From contig JBDSLH010000038.1 of the NCBI GenBank assembly GCA_039916485.1, positions 1 through 11,432 on the forward strand: 11,432 nucleotides of DNA, given 5' to 3'. The notes under the pieces were generated by a model. It had not been told where the DNA came from, did no database searches, and saw only the letters and a list, made by a program, of their open reading frames with translations. Source of the stretch: JAPUDQ01 sp039916485 (GTDB lineage Bacteria; Patescibacteriota; Saccharimonadia; Saccharimonadales; Saccharimonadaceae). Below are positions 5,758 through 11,432 of the stretch, one piece after another; position 1 is the stretch's first letter, and each line of letters starts with the position of its first letter. The position numbers were made by a program, and so were the translations under genes.

Positions 5758-6645
5758 ATGAAGACTAGACCAACAGTGTCCGTCGTTATACCTGCGTATA
5801 ACGAAGAGGATACGATTGAAAAATGTTTGGAGAGTTTTCTCTATCAGACTGAAAAACCACTAGAGGTTATCGTCGTAGATAATCGTTCCACAGACGATAC
5901 AGCGGCGGTGGTACGAAACTTTAGAGCCGAACATAAAAATGAGGTCAATATTAGACTGCTAAAGCAGTTTGATGCACAAGGAATCATCCCGACTCGTGAT
6001 CATGGCATGGCAAAAGCCAAGGGAGATGTTATCGGACGTATCGACGCTGACTCAACTCTCGAAGAAGAATGGGTTGAGGCTGTTGCTGATGCGTTTTCTG
6101 ACGAGGAAGTAGCAGCTGCATCTGGACCAGTTGTTTATCACGATATGCCAGCACAAATGGTAGGATTCCGTGCAGACAATCAAATACGCTCTACTCTCGA
6201 TAAACTCGCAAAGTCACACAGATTCTTATTTGGGAGCAACATGGCTGTTCGCCGAACTGTCTGGAAGGCTATCCTGCCGCATCTCTGTGTCGACGAAGAA
6301 GACAAAATGCATGAAGACATAGACATTGCACTCCACCTTCACAGCGAAGGCTACAAGGTCGCATACGTGCCTCACATGGCAGGTGGAATGTCAGCACGAC
6401 GACTTGAAGACAGCCCAAAAGATTTCTACCGCTACGTTATGAGATTTGAGAATACGTACAAGCAACACCACATTAAGAGTGCATCTGCGCGAATCCCAAT
6501 TTTTATATACCTAACGACTTATTTTCCTTTGAAGTTCTTGCGGTATACGTATGATGGCGATGAGCAGAAGTTTACCTTTGATAAGTTCCGAGAAACGATC
6601 AAACGTCGTAAGGGTGATGACGAAAACGAAGAAATCGTCATCTGA
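5758..6645 (+). CDS. Family 2 glycosyltransferase
   Basis: A 295-residue GT-A fold enzyme. VSVVIPAYNEEDTI (7-20) and EVIVVDNRSTDDT (36-48) bind the nucleotide, RIDADS (94-99) holds the D96-x-D98 metal site, GSNMAVRR (159-166) and HEDIDIALHLH (185-195, candidate base Glu186 or Asp187) complete the acceptor side, and SARR (212-215) is a possible remnant of the QxxRW-type loop. No clear transmembrane helix follows, only a moderately hydrophobic patch at about 246-260, so it is probably peripheral and not a processive synthase. It would transfer a sugar from a nucleotide-sugar to a lipid or glycan acceptor. Following the MGDG-synthase-like gene, it may extend the glycolipid head group. The C-terminal 20 residues are highly charged, and the gene ends in TGA before a strong terminator. 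Confidence 0.88.
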   Translation: MKTRPTVSVVIPAYNEEDTIEKCLESFLYQTEKPLEVIVVDNRSTDDTAAVVRNFRAEHKNEVNIRLLKQFDAQGIIPTRDHGMAKAKGDVIGRIDADSTLEEEWVEAVADAFSDEEVAAASGPVVYHDMPAQMVGFRADNQIRSTLDKLAKSHRFLFGSNMAVRRTVWKAILPHLCVDEEDKMHEDIDIALHLHSEGYKVAYVPHMAGGMSARRLEDSPKDFYRYVMRFENTYKQHHIKSASARIPIFIYLTTYFPLKFLRYTYDGDEQKFTFDKFRETIKRRKGDDENEEIVI

Positions 6646-6652
6646 TGATTAA

Positions 6653-6676
6653 AGGAGGGTTCGCCCTCCTGCTTTT
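6653..6676 (+). terminator. Rho-independent terminator with UUCG loop
   Basis: AGGAGGG (6653-6659), loop TTCG, CCCTCCT (6664-6670), then GCTTTT. It follows the GT2 stop by 7 bases. UUCG is an unusually stable tetraloop closed here by G-C. On the minus strand it may also stop transcripts of the convergent gene at 6750, although its U-run there is short. Confidence 0.85.
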
Positions 6677-6703
6677 CATATAAGAAGTAAATTCTTATAT
6701 GAA
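6675..6703. repeat. Second, AT-rich hairpin after the terminator
   Basis: TTCATATAAGAA (6675-6686) and TTCTTATATGAA (6692-6703) form a perfect 12-bp stem with a 5-base loop. It directly follows the terminator, and between convergent genes it could act as a bidirectional backup stop. Confidence 0.75.
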
Positions 6704-6749
6704 GCACCTCCCCTAAAGCTCGGCTTTCGCCTCGTAGATCAAGATAAGT

Positions 6750-7808
6750 CTAGTTCCTTGAGTCGTTGATCTCTGTACGGATTGACTCCCACACTTCGGG
6801 AGCGCCGTTAACGTTTCGCCAATACCACCATTCACTTCCCCACGTATACACCTGATCAAAGCCAATTTTTCGTGCATATTGTAGATTGTAATGAATTTGC
6901 TCTGGACTCATCGTAATGAATTGTTCATCTTCCGATAATTGTTTGATTTCTTTGGGCCCCCACGGCTCGAGCTGTAACTCATGGAGGTAAAAAGGCTTGT
7001 CATGCATTGATTTGATTGCTACTGCACGGGCTCTGTGGAACCAAACTGGAGGTGATGGATTGACATATGTACCCGGTACAACACTGTTATAGACATAAAG
7101 ATATAAAGAATATCCATAGGCATCAGGAATTGGCTTATTAACAGATAAGCCGTATTGATCGCTGAGGCTCATCCAGACGGGTTTATCGGTCAGGGATTTT
7201 ACCAGCTCAAATTCTTCGTTGATCCGAGCAGCGTCGGGTTCTTCACGGCAATCACCAAACCACCATGCCAAAGCTTCGTTTTCAAGCTGAAAGCTTTCGA
7301 GTGCAGGATGATTTTTGTATCGATTAACGGTTTGGCTAATATATTCATATAACTCAACCTTCCACTCGTCTGGACTTAAGGCTGTCGCCCATTGGGGCTC
7401 ATGGCATTCTGGCCAGCGTGGCTGACGAAGGCCAATCGCTAGGCTGACTTTTGCTCCCCTTTTGGCCGCTTCATCCATTTGCCAGTCTAAGTCTGCAAAG
7501 GTCATCTGGTCCTTAGCAGGTTCGCCATCATCCCAGTAACTCATGAGCCGGAACTGTCTAATCTCAAGATCGTCGAGGAGAGCTATGTAATTATCCCGCC
7601 AGCTTACGCCTAGTTGATTTGCTTGTTTGACTGAAAAGCTGGTGGCAAACGTATATTGGTCTCGAGCAGGTGTGGCTACAAATGAGAACCATGCAAGAAA
7701 CATCCAAAGTATGTACGCTCCAAGAAGGCTGACGAAAACTATGCCGGTACGCCATAGTACGACTTCCGTTTGAGTAAGTTTGGGCCCACGCTTTTGTTGT
7801 CTTGCCAT
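6750..7808 (-). CDS. Membrane-anchored TIM-barrel glycoside-hydrolase-like protein
   Basis: A 352-residue protein with a short basic N terminus and one membrane helix (about 18-44), followed by an extracellular domain of about 300 residues. The domain reads like a clan GH-A (beta/alpha)8 glycosidase: RQFRLMSYWDD (84-94), a strand with KVSLAIG (120-126), SFQLENEA (172-179) with the Asn177-Glu178 pair typical of the acid/base after strand 4, FYLHELQLEPWG (273-284) with Glu277 as candidate nucleophile after strand 7, and YTWGSEWWYW (321-330) at strand 8. Both candidate carboxylates are present, so activity is plausible. Several aromatic residues suggest carbohydrate binding. The exact GH family and substrate are not recognised. 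As an anchored outward-facing enzyme it could trim its own envelope glycan or attack a neighbouring cell's. An extended -10 box lies 9 bases upstream of the ATG, so it need not rely on cobO transcription. Confidence 0.72.
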   Translation of the reverse strand: MARQQKRGPKLTQTEVVLWRTGIVFVSLLGAYILWMFLAWFSFVATPARDQYTFATSFSVKQANQLGVSWRDNYIALLDDLEIRQFRLMSYWDDGEPAKDQMTFADLDWQMDEAAKRGAKVSLAIGLRQPRWPECHEPQWATALSPDEWKVELYEYISQTVNRYKNHPALESFQLENEALAWWFGDCREEPDAARINEEFELVKSLTDKPVWMSLSDQYGLSVNKPIPDAYGYSLYLYVYNSVVPGTYVNPSPPVWFHRARAVAIKSMHDKPFYLHELQLEPWGPKEIKQLSEDEQFITMSPEQIHYNLQYARKIGFDQVYTWGSEWWYWRNVNGAPEVWESIRTEINDSRN

Positions 7809-7817
7809 TTACCTAAA

Positions 7818-7826
7818 AGTGTAGCA
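7818..7826 (-). promoter_or_regulatory. Extended -10 element for the glycosidase-like gene
   Basis: On the minus strand TGC-TACACT fits TGnTAnnnT and ends 9 bases before the ATG at 7808, within the 45-base gap after cobO. Confidence 0.45.
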
Positions 7827-7853
7827 TAAGACGCTTATACTTATTGAACCAGA

Positions 7854-8414
7854 TTAGTAATCAATGCCTTTGTTGGCGATAAAGCCATCATCGTAATGGT
7901 GTTTAAGCTTTTTCATCTCGGTAGCTATGTCTACGAGTGGTAACAATGACTCTAGAAAATCTCGTCCGGTCAGACATAGACTGGTAGACGGGTGGGCTTC
8001 AGCAATAAGCTGTTTAAGGTCTGTCTCAGTCAAAAGTCCTTCATGGACTGCGTTATTGATTTCATCGCATACAACAAGTTGATACGACCCACTTTTGGCT
8101 GACTGCAGTGCAAACTCAAATGTTGTACGAGCATGTTCACGATGCTCTGCTTCTGTCGCTGCTGAGCTGAGATCACCAGCTTCAAAAAATCCGAGGCCAC
8201 CTTTATAAAAATCAAAAGAATCATCGAAAAGAGGCATAATTTTTTGAATAAATGCATGCTCTGATACGTCCCATAGCTTTATAAATTGTATAAATGCTAC
8301 TTTGTAACCTGCACCCAACGCTCTAACTGTAAGTCCGAGACTCGCGCTGGTCTTGCCTTTGCCTTCGCCGGTGTAGACGAGGATCACACGTTTTTTTTCA
8401 CTTTTTTCAGCCAT
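7854..8414 (-). CDS. cobO: Cob(I)yrinic acid a,c-diamide / cob(I)alamin adenosyltransferase
   Basis: A 186-residue protein matching the CobO/CobA/BtuR family, which moves the adenosyl group of ATP to reduced corrinoid to make adenosylcobalamin. The unusual P-loop GEGKGKTSAS (16-25) is followed by LGLTVRALGAGYKVAFIQF (26-44). VVCDEINNAVHEGLL (114-128) holds the Asp117-Glu118 pair, CLTGRD (147-152) the conserved TGR, and VDIATEM (161-167) with DGFIANKGIDY (176-186) the family C terminus. The length is slightly short for the family. No cobalamin synthesis or transport gene is nearby, so it would serve corrinoid salvage. The ATG at 8414 has AAGGAG four bases upstream, which sets it apart from the leaderless-looking genes around it. 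It shares a 95-base divergent promoter region with the phosphatase gene. Confidence 0.9.
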   Translation of the reverse strand: MAEKSEKKRVILVYTGEGKGKTSASLGLTVRALGAGYKVAFIQFIKLWDVSEHAFIQKIMPLFDDSFDFYKGGLGFFEAGDLSSAATEAEHREHARTTFEFALQSAKSGSYQLVVCDEINNAVHEGLLTETDLKQLIAEAHPSTSLCLTGRDFLESLLPLVDIATEMKKLKHHYDDGFIANKGIDY

Positions 8415-8432
8415 GGAACTCCTTATTCAATA

Positions 8433-8441
8433 AGTATATCA
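8433..8441 (-). promoter_or_regulatory. cobO extended -10 promoter
   Basis: On the minus strand TGA-TATACT fits the extended -10 form. It ends 18 bases before the ATG, leaving a leader of about 12 bases that contains the AAGGAG ribosome binding site (8419-8424). Confidence 0.5.
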
Positions 8442-8450
8442 TCGAGAAAG

Positions 8451-8506
8451 TTGCCATAATACCAGTTAGTGATATTATAAAATTACTAAACTCTAACTAA
8501 GGGGAG
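8451..8506 (+). promoter_or_regulatory. Promoter and ribosome binding site of the phosphatase gene
   Basis: TTGCCA (8451-8456), 16 bases, TATTAT (8473-8478) form a plausible promoter. AAGGGGAG (8499-8506) lies 3 bases before the ATG at 8510 and is a Shine-Dalgarno-like site, so this mRNA has a leader. Confidence 0.45.
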
Positions 8507-8509
8507 TAT

Positions 8510-10204
8510 ATGCTTACATATCAAAAAATACCTATTTTATATAGGAGGATGACAGCTGGACTTATAGGGGCTTTGCTCCTCGGGTTTTTTAGCGTGCAAA
8601 GTGTCTTTGCGGTGCCACCGGTAGTGACGATGACCTCAGTGGTTGTGGACTCACCCACACAAGTAACTTTGACCTGTCAAACAAACCCAAATGCAAATGA
8701 TGGCAGTGTATTTGGTTGGTATGGTTTAGGTACGACCTACAATACAAAAATACAAGAACAGACATTTTCACTAACGCAATCTACAGTCACGACTACACAT
8801 ACTGTTAGCGGGCTCAGTCCTGAAACGCAGTATTCGTTTCGCTGTCGAGTCAAGGTTGGAACGACCGGATATAACAGTAATGGTCAGACACTTACCACTC
8901 CCGCCTCTACAGTCCCACGATTAGATGTAACAGAATCTAACGGTGCTACTACGGTAGCAGAGCCTGCAACTACCGACACTATTCAAGTCGCGCTTGGGAA
9001 GCAGCCTGTTGGCAATGTTGTCGTAAATATTTCAAGTAGTGATACTAGTGAAGGGGTCGTAAGTCCTCAAAGCCTTTCCTTTAGTTCGACTAACTGGAAT
9101 GTCGGGCAAACAGTTACTGTAACGGCTGTCGATGACGCAATTATTGATGGGACTGTGAATTATACCTTATCGGTAGCCGTTGATCCCGCCCTTTCTTCGG
9201 ACGAATATGATTCTGTTACACCAGTAACAGTTAATGTTACGACAACGGACAACGACGTAGCCTCCGACGAACCTATAATCCTGACTGCTGTTGGCGATCT
9301 TTGTAAAGACCTGGGGTCGAGCCAAACATCGGGTGCGCAAAGTTGTCAAAATACTTCACGCCAGGTGCAAGCAATCAACCCTACATACCATATTGCTTTA
9401 GGGGACCTGCAGTACGATAGTGGATCAGCAGCCCAATTTGCTGGTGCATATAACGTATCATGGGCTGCGGTAAAAAATATTACCCTCCCAGTAGTGGGAA
9501 ATCATGAACAGAAAGATACCGCGAACCCAATTGGATACTGTAGTTACTTTGATCCAGCAAGCGCACCAACAGGATTTTGTGCGAATGGCATGTCGTATAT
9601 GAAGAATCTTAACAGTAGCTGGGCATTCATCAGTATGGAGTCAACGGGCACAGTATCATCAAGTCAGATTACGCAACTAAACAACTTCATAACTGCTGCC
9701 GGTTCGAGGAACATCGTACTCGCATTCCATGAGCCTCGTTATAGTACGACCTGTAATTGGAGTGCAACCGACAAGCCTTGTCATGGAGATGGTGTGAAAA
9801 AAGCACCCTACTGGGAAATTGCATATGACCGGGGTGTAGACCTCATCTTGGCTGGACATGATCACAAGTACGAGCGATTTGTACCTATGACACGTACTGG
9901 TAGTGTTGCAGGTGATGGTAACAATGGCTTAGTTTCAATCGTAAGTGGTATGGGTGCGAACACAAATGATCCTGGTTGTGACACTACACGTACTGCTCGC
10001 ACAGCATTCTGTGTCGGCGACGAACTGGATAGTGATCCGCTCTGGGTCAATGATGCCACAGTTGTCAATGGTGGTGTATTGAAAGTCGTATTAAATGCAA
10101 ATAATTTCACATATGAATTCCGTGAGGCAGATAATAGTTTCAATAACCCTACCGTAGGTATAGGACAATTAATTGACTCTGGTACGGGAGTTCTCCGTCC
10201 ATAA
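8510..10204 (+). CDS. Secreted purple-acid-phosphatase-like metallophosphoesterase with two beta-sandwich domains
   Basis: A 564-residue exported protein. Residues 1-34 form a signal peptide (basic start, hydrophobic core about 15-33, probable cut after VFA34). A fibronectin-III-like domain follows (about 36-131, with GLSPETQYSFRCRV at 101-114). Next comes a Calx-beta-like domain (about 138-250, with SLSFSSTNWNVGQTVTVTAVDD at 188-209 in part and a closing TDND at 246-249). The C-terminal catalytic domain (about 256-540) has the five metal motifs of purple acid phosphatases: GDLC (Asp263), GDLQY (Asp299, Tyr302), GNHE (Asn331, His332), FHEPRYS (His407) and GHDHKYER (His450, His452). It should hydrolyse phosphate monoesters or related bonds outside the cell with a dinuclear metal centre. 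No anchor or sorting motif is seen at the C terminus. A second start at 8549 has AGGAGG directly abutting it, too close for use. Confidence 0.88.
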   Translation: MLTYQKIPILYRRMTAGLIGALLLGFFSVQSVFAVPPVVTMTSVVVDSPTQVTLTCQTNPNANDGSVFGWYGLGTTYNTKIQEQTFSLTQSTVTTTHTVSGLSPETQYSFRCRVKVGTTGYNSNGQTLTTPASTVPRLDVTESNGATTVAEPATTDTIQVALGKQPVGNVVVNISSSDTSEGVVSPQSLSFSSTNWNVGQTVTVTAVDDAIIDGTVNYTLSVAVDPALSSDEYDSVTPVTVNVTTTDNDVASDEPIILTAVGDLCKDLGSSQTSGAQSCQNTSRQVQAINPTYHIALGDLQYDSGSAAQFAGAYNVSWAAVKNITLPVVGNHEQKDTANPIGYCSYFDPASAPTGFCANGMSYMKNLNSSWAFISMESTGTVSSSQITQLNNFITAAGSRNIVLAFHEPRYSTTCNWSATDKPCHGDGVKKAPYWEIAYDRGVDLILAGHDHKYERFVPMTRTGSVAGDGNNGLVSIVSGMGANTNDPGCDTTRTARTAFCVGDELDSDPLWVNDATVVNGGVLKVVLNANNFTYEFREADNSFNNPTVGIGQLIDSGTGVLRP

Positions 10205-10240
10205 CAGTACAGCGATAATCTATATGTAAGTATCTGGATA

Positions 10241-10268
10241 AACGGCACCATGTATGTGGTGCCGTTTT
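10241..10268 (+). terminator. Rho-independent terminator, probably bidirectional
   Basis: AACGGCACCA (10241-10250), a 6-base loop, TGGTGCCGTT (10257-10266), then further T. The 10-bp stem lies between the phosphatase stop and the stop of the convergent small gene at 10274. On the minus strand the stem also ends in T-rich sequence. Confidence 0.88.
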
Positions 10269-10273
10269 AGTAG

Positions 10274-10465
10274 TCACTGTTGTCTGGTCAGATGGTGGCT
10301 CCCGCAGATCATGCAATGATAGATAGAGAGCCGCAGATCTGTCGTCAAGAGCTCTTGTTCTGTCTTGACTTGCTCTGCTTCTTGAGTGGATTTGTAACAC
10401 CTTTTTCCACCACACAACTGTGGTTTGTTTGGTCCTTGATGACGAACTTTGTGCTTTTGTGGCAT
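10274..10465 (-). CDS. Small Cys/His protein, probable zinc ribbon
   Basis: A 63-residue basic protein of unknown role. Cys18 and Cys23 lie in QLCGGKRCYKS (17-26), and Cys51 and Cys54 in YHCMICGSHHLTRQQ (49-63), giving C-x4-C and C-x2-C pairs that could bind one zinc, with His57-His58 beside them. The middle (27-45) looks helical. The pattern (a Cys plus KxxY-x-S/T near the N terminus, an EA-containing helix, then YxCxxCxxxHLT at the end) recalls small proteins common in phage and plasmid genomes. Reasons to believe it is a gene are the paired cysteines, a -10 box TAGGCT preceded by TGG and ending 6 bases before the ATG, a convergent terminator at its stop, and no competing reading frame. RNA or DNA binding is plausible, but no partner is known. 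Confidence 0.68.
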   Translation of the reverse strand: MPQKHKVRHQGPNKPQLCGGKRCYKSTQEAEQVKTEQELLTTDLRLSIYHCMICGSHHLTRQQ

Positions 10466-10471
10466 ACTTCT

Positions 10472-10480
10472 AGCCTACCA
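10472..10480 (-). promoter_or_regulatory. Extended -10 element for the small Cys/His gene
   Basis: On the minus strand TGG-TAGGCT fits TGnTAnnnT and ends 6 bases before the ATG at 10465. The hexamer is weak, but the spacing matches the other genes in the window. Confidence 0.35.
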
Positions 10481-10495
10481 TGACCATGCAGGTCA
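10481..10495. promoter_or_regulatory. Small dyad in a divergent promoter region
   Basis: TGACC-ATGCA-GGTCA is a perfect 5-base dyad with a 5-base centre. It lies between the -10 elements of the small Cys/His gene and the ABC-F gene, where one regulator could reach both. Short enough to be chance. Confidence 0.25.
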
Positions 10496-10510
10496 AATAG
10501 CTACCTCTGA

Positions 10511-10516
10511 TATAGT
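10511..10516 (+). promoter_or_regulatory. -10 element for the ABC-F gene
   Basis: TATAGT ends 6 bases before the ATG at 10523. No Shine-Dalgarno sequence and no strong -35 box are visible. Confidence 0.4.
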
Positions 10517-10522
10517 AGAGTG

Positions 10523-11432
10523 ATGATTGCCGATATTTCTATTACCGAAAAGTCGTTTGGCGCAAAAAATATATATAAAAATTTGCGTCTCAGCATTGCT
10601 GATGGTGAAAAAATTGGCGTCGTCGGTCGCAATGGTGTTGGTAAATCCACACTGCTCGGTATATTAGCGGGAAGTGACCGGGATTATACTGGCGACGTAG
10701 TATTTCGCAGGGGCATCAGACTTGTTGCCACGCGGCAAGAGCATCATGGACTCGAAGATTTGACGACGCTCCAATATATTCTGGGAGATCTTCCTGAATA
10801 TACTCAGCTAAGTCATGTTATAGAGACATACCCTCTACACATGGGAGAGGATTCGCGAAAAATAAGTACGTACACCGATGCATTGGAGCGGTTCTCGCAA
10901 CTCAATTACTATCATATCGAGGGACTAATTGTTGAGGATCTTAAAAAGATGCAGATCGAAGAGAGTAAGGCGCACGGTCCAGTTATGAGTTTGAGTGGAG
11001 GTCAGAAACGGCTCGTTGAAGTCGTTAAAGTCATGCATAGCAACGCTCACCTTGCCTTAATCGATGAGCCAACAAACCATATGGATTATGTAGCAAAAGG
11101 TTCATTTATTGACTGGATGAAATCTGCGCAGGAAGCAATGCTGATCATTACTCATGATCGTGATGTGCTGCGTGAAGTCGATAGGATTGTTGAAATCAAA
11201 GACGGTGGCGCAGTCACCTATGATGGAAATTATGATCATTATTTGCGACAAAATAGCTTCTCGACTGCCAATGCCATGCACGAACACGAGGTCGTGCAGC
11301 GACAAATCGTAAATACCAAAGATAAGATTATTCAGTTTCGTCGACTTAAAGAAAAAGCACGTGACCCAGATACGATCAAGCAATTTAAGCGACGTGAGCA
11401 AACAGAGGTTGCCCGACTCGATGAGCTTGAAA
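10523..11432 (+). CDS. ABC-F family ATPase, N-terminal 303 residues
   Basis: The frame opens at 10523 (MIADISITEKSFGAKNIY) and runs off the window end with no stop. It contains one full ABC domain: Walker A GRNGVGKS (35-42), signature LSGGQ (157-161), Walker B LALIDEPTNHMD (177-188) with Asp181-Glu182 and the DEPTNH form typical of ABC-F, and the switch His211 in ITHDRD. After it, YDGNYDHYL (233-241) begins the charged inter-domain linker characteristic of ABC-F proteins. No membrane segment is present, as expected for this soluble class. ABC-F proteins bind the ribosomal E site and assist translation (EttA-like) or give antibiotic protection; which applies cannot be told without the second domain. 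The family is usually 500-650 residues, so about half is missing. It diverges from the small Cys/His gene. Confidence 0.9.
   Translation, partial: MIADISITEKSFGAKNIYKNLRLSIADGEKIGVVGRNGVGKSTLLGILAGSDRDYTGDVVFRRGIRLVATRQEHHGLEDLTTLQYILGDLPEYTQLSHVIETYPLHMGEDSRKISTYTDALERFSQLNYYHIEGLIVEDLKKMQIEESKAHGPVMSLSGGQKRLVEVVKVMHSNAHLALIDEPTNHMDYVAKGSFIDWMKSAQEAMLIITHDRDVLREVDRIVEIKDGGAVTYDGNYDHYLRQNSFSTANAMHEHEVVQRQIVNTKDKIIQFRRLKEKARDPDTIKQFKRREQTEVARLDELE

Noticed and set aside
6616..6642. GATGACG/CGTCATC dyad near the end of the GT2 gene
   Set aside because: It lies inside codons for a charged C-terminal tail, just before a much stronger terminator; no separate role is evident.
9862..10251. 129-residue minus-strand open frame over the end of the phosphatase gene
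   Set aside because: It overlaps the conserved GHDH motif region in the real frame and crosses the terminator at 10241-10268.
1..11432. CRISPR arrays, tRNA, rRNA or tmRNA genes
   Set aside because: No spaced direct repeats and no cloverleaf or rRNA-like sequence were seen; gaps between genes are short and mostly explained by promoters and terminators.

Overview
The window looks like a compact bacterial chromosome segment, most probably from the Candidate Phyla Radiation and best matched by Candidatus Saccharibacteria (TM7). This is an inference from moderate GC (sampled stretches about 43-47%), tightly packed short genes, a lone cobalamin adenosyltransferase without other B12 genes, surface-glycan genes, and standard stop codon use. 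TGA appears as a stop, which argues against the recoded Gracilibacteria/Absconditabacteria. No marker gene settles the taxonomy.

Layout. 1-178: 5' part of exonuclease III (minus). 238-1438: a 1.2-kb segment bounded by a perfect 15-bp inverted repeat, carrying one GC-rich SPFH/band-7 membrane protein gene (minus) whose composition, codon choice and Shine-Dalgarno-led start differ from its neighbours. 1543-2696: UMP kinase (plus) and SmpB (minus), convergent and sharing stop-codon bases. 2762-6645: four plus-strand genes, namely a divergent alpha/beta hydrolase-like protein, a canonical alpha/beta hydrolase, an MGDG-synthase-like glycosyltransferase and a family 2 glycosyltransferase, ending in a UUCG-loop terminator. 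This looks like a glycolipid or cell-envelope locus. 6750-8414 (minus): a membrane-anchored TIM-barrel glycosidase-like protein and, upstream of it, a CobO-type adenosyltransferase. 8510-10204 (plus): a secreted purple-acid-phosphatase-like protein with two beta-sandwich domains. 10241-10268: terminator. 10274-10465 (minus): a 63-residue Cys/His protein. 10523-end (plus): an ABC-F ATPase cut by the window end.

Gene expression. Ten of the thirteen genes have a TAnnnT-type -10 element ending 6-9 bases before the ATG and no clear Shine-Dalgarno sequence, so their mRNAs are probably leaderless or nearly so. The three exceptions (SPFH, CobO, phosphatase) have purine-rich ribosome binding sites. 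The same signal fixes several starts, including pyrH at 1543 and the glycosyltransferase at 4576.

The most unusual item is the SPFH segment: foreign composition, one gene, no transposase in view, and matching inverted repeats at its two edges. It may be cargo acquired from an actinobacterium or actinophage, a small non-autonomous element, an invertible segment, or an assembly/amplification chimera. The sequence alone cannot decide between these.
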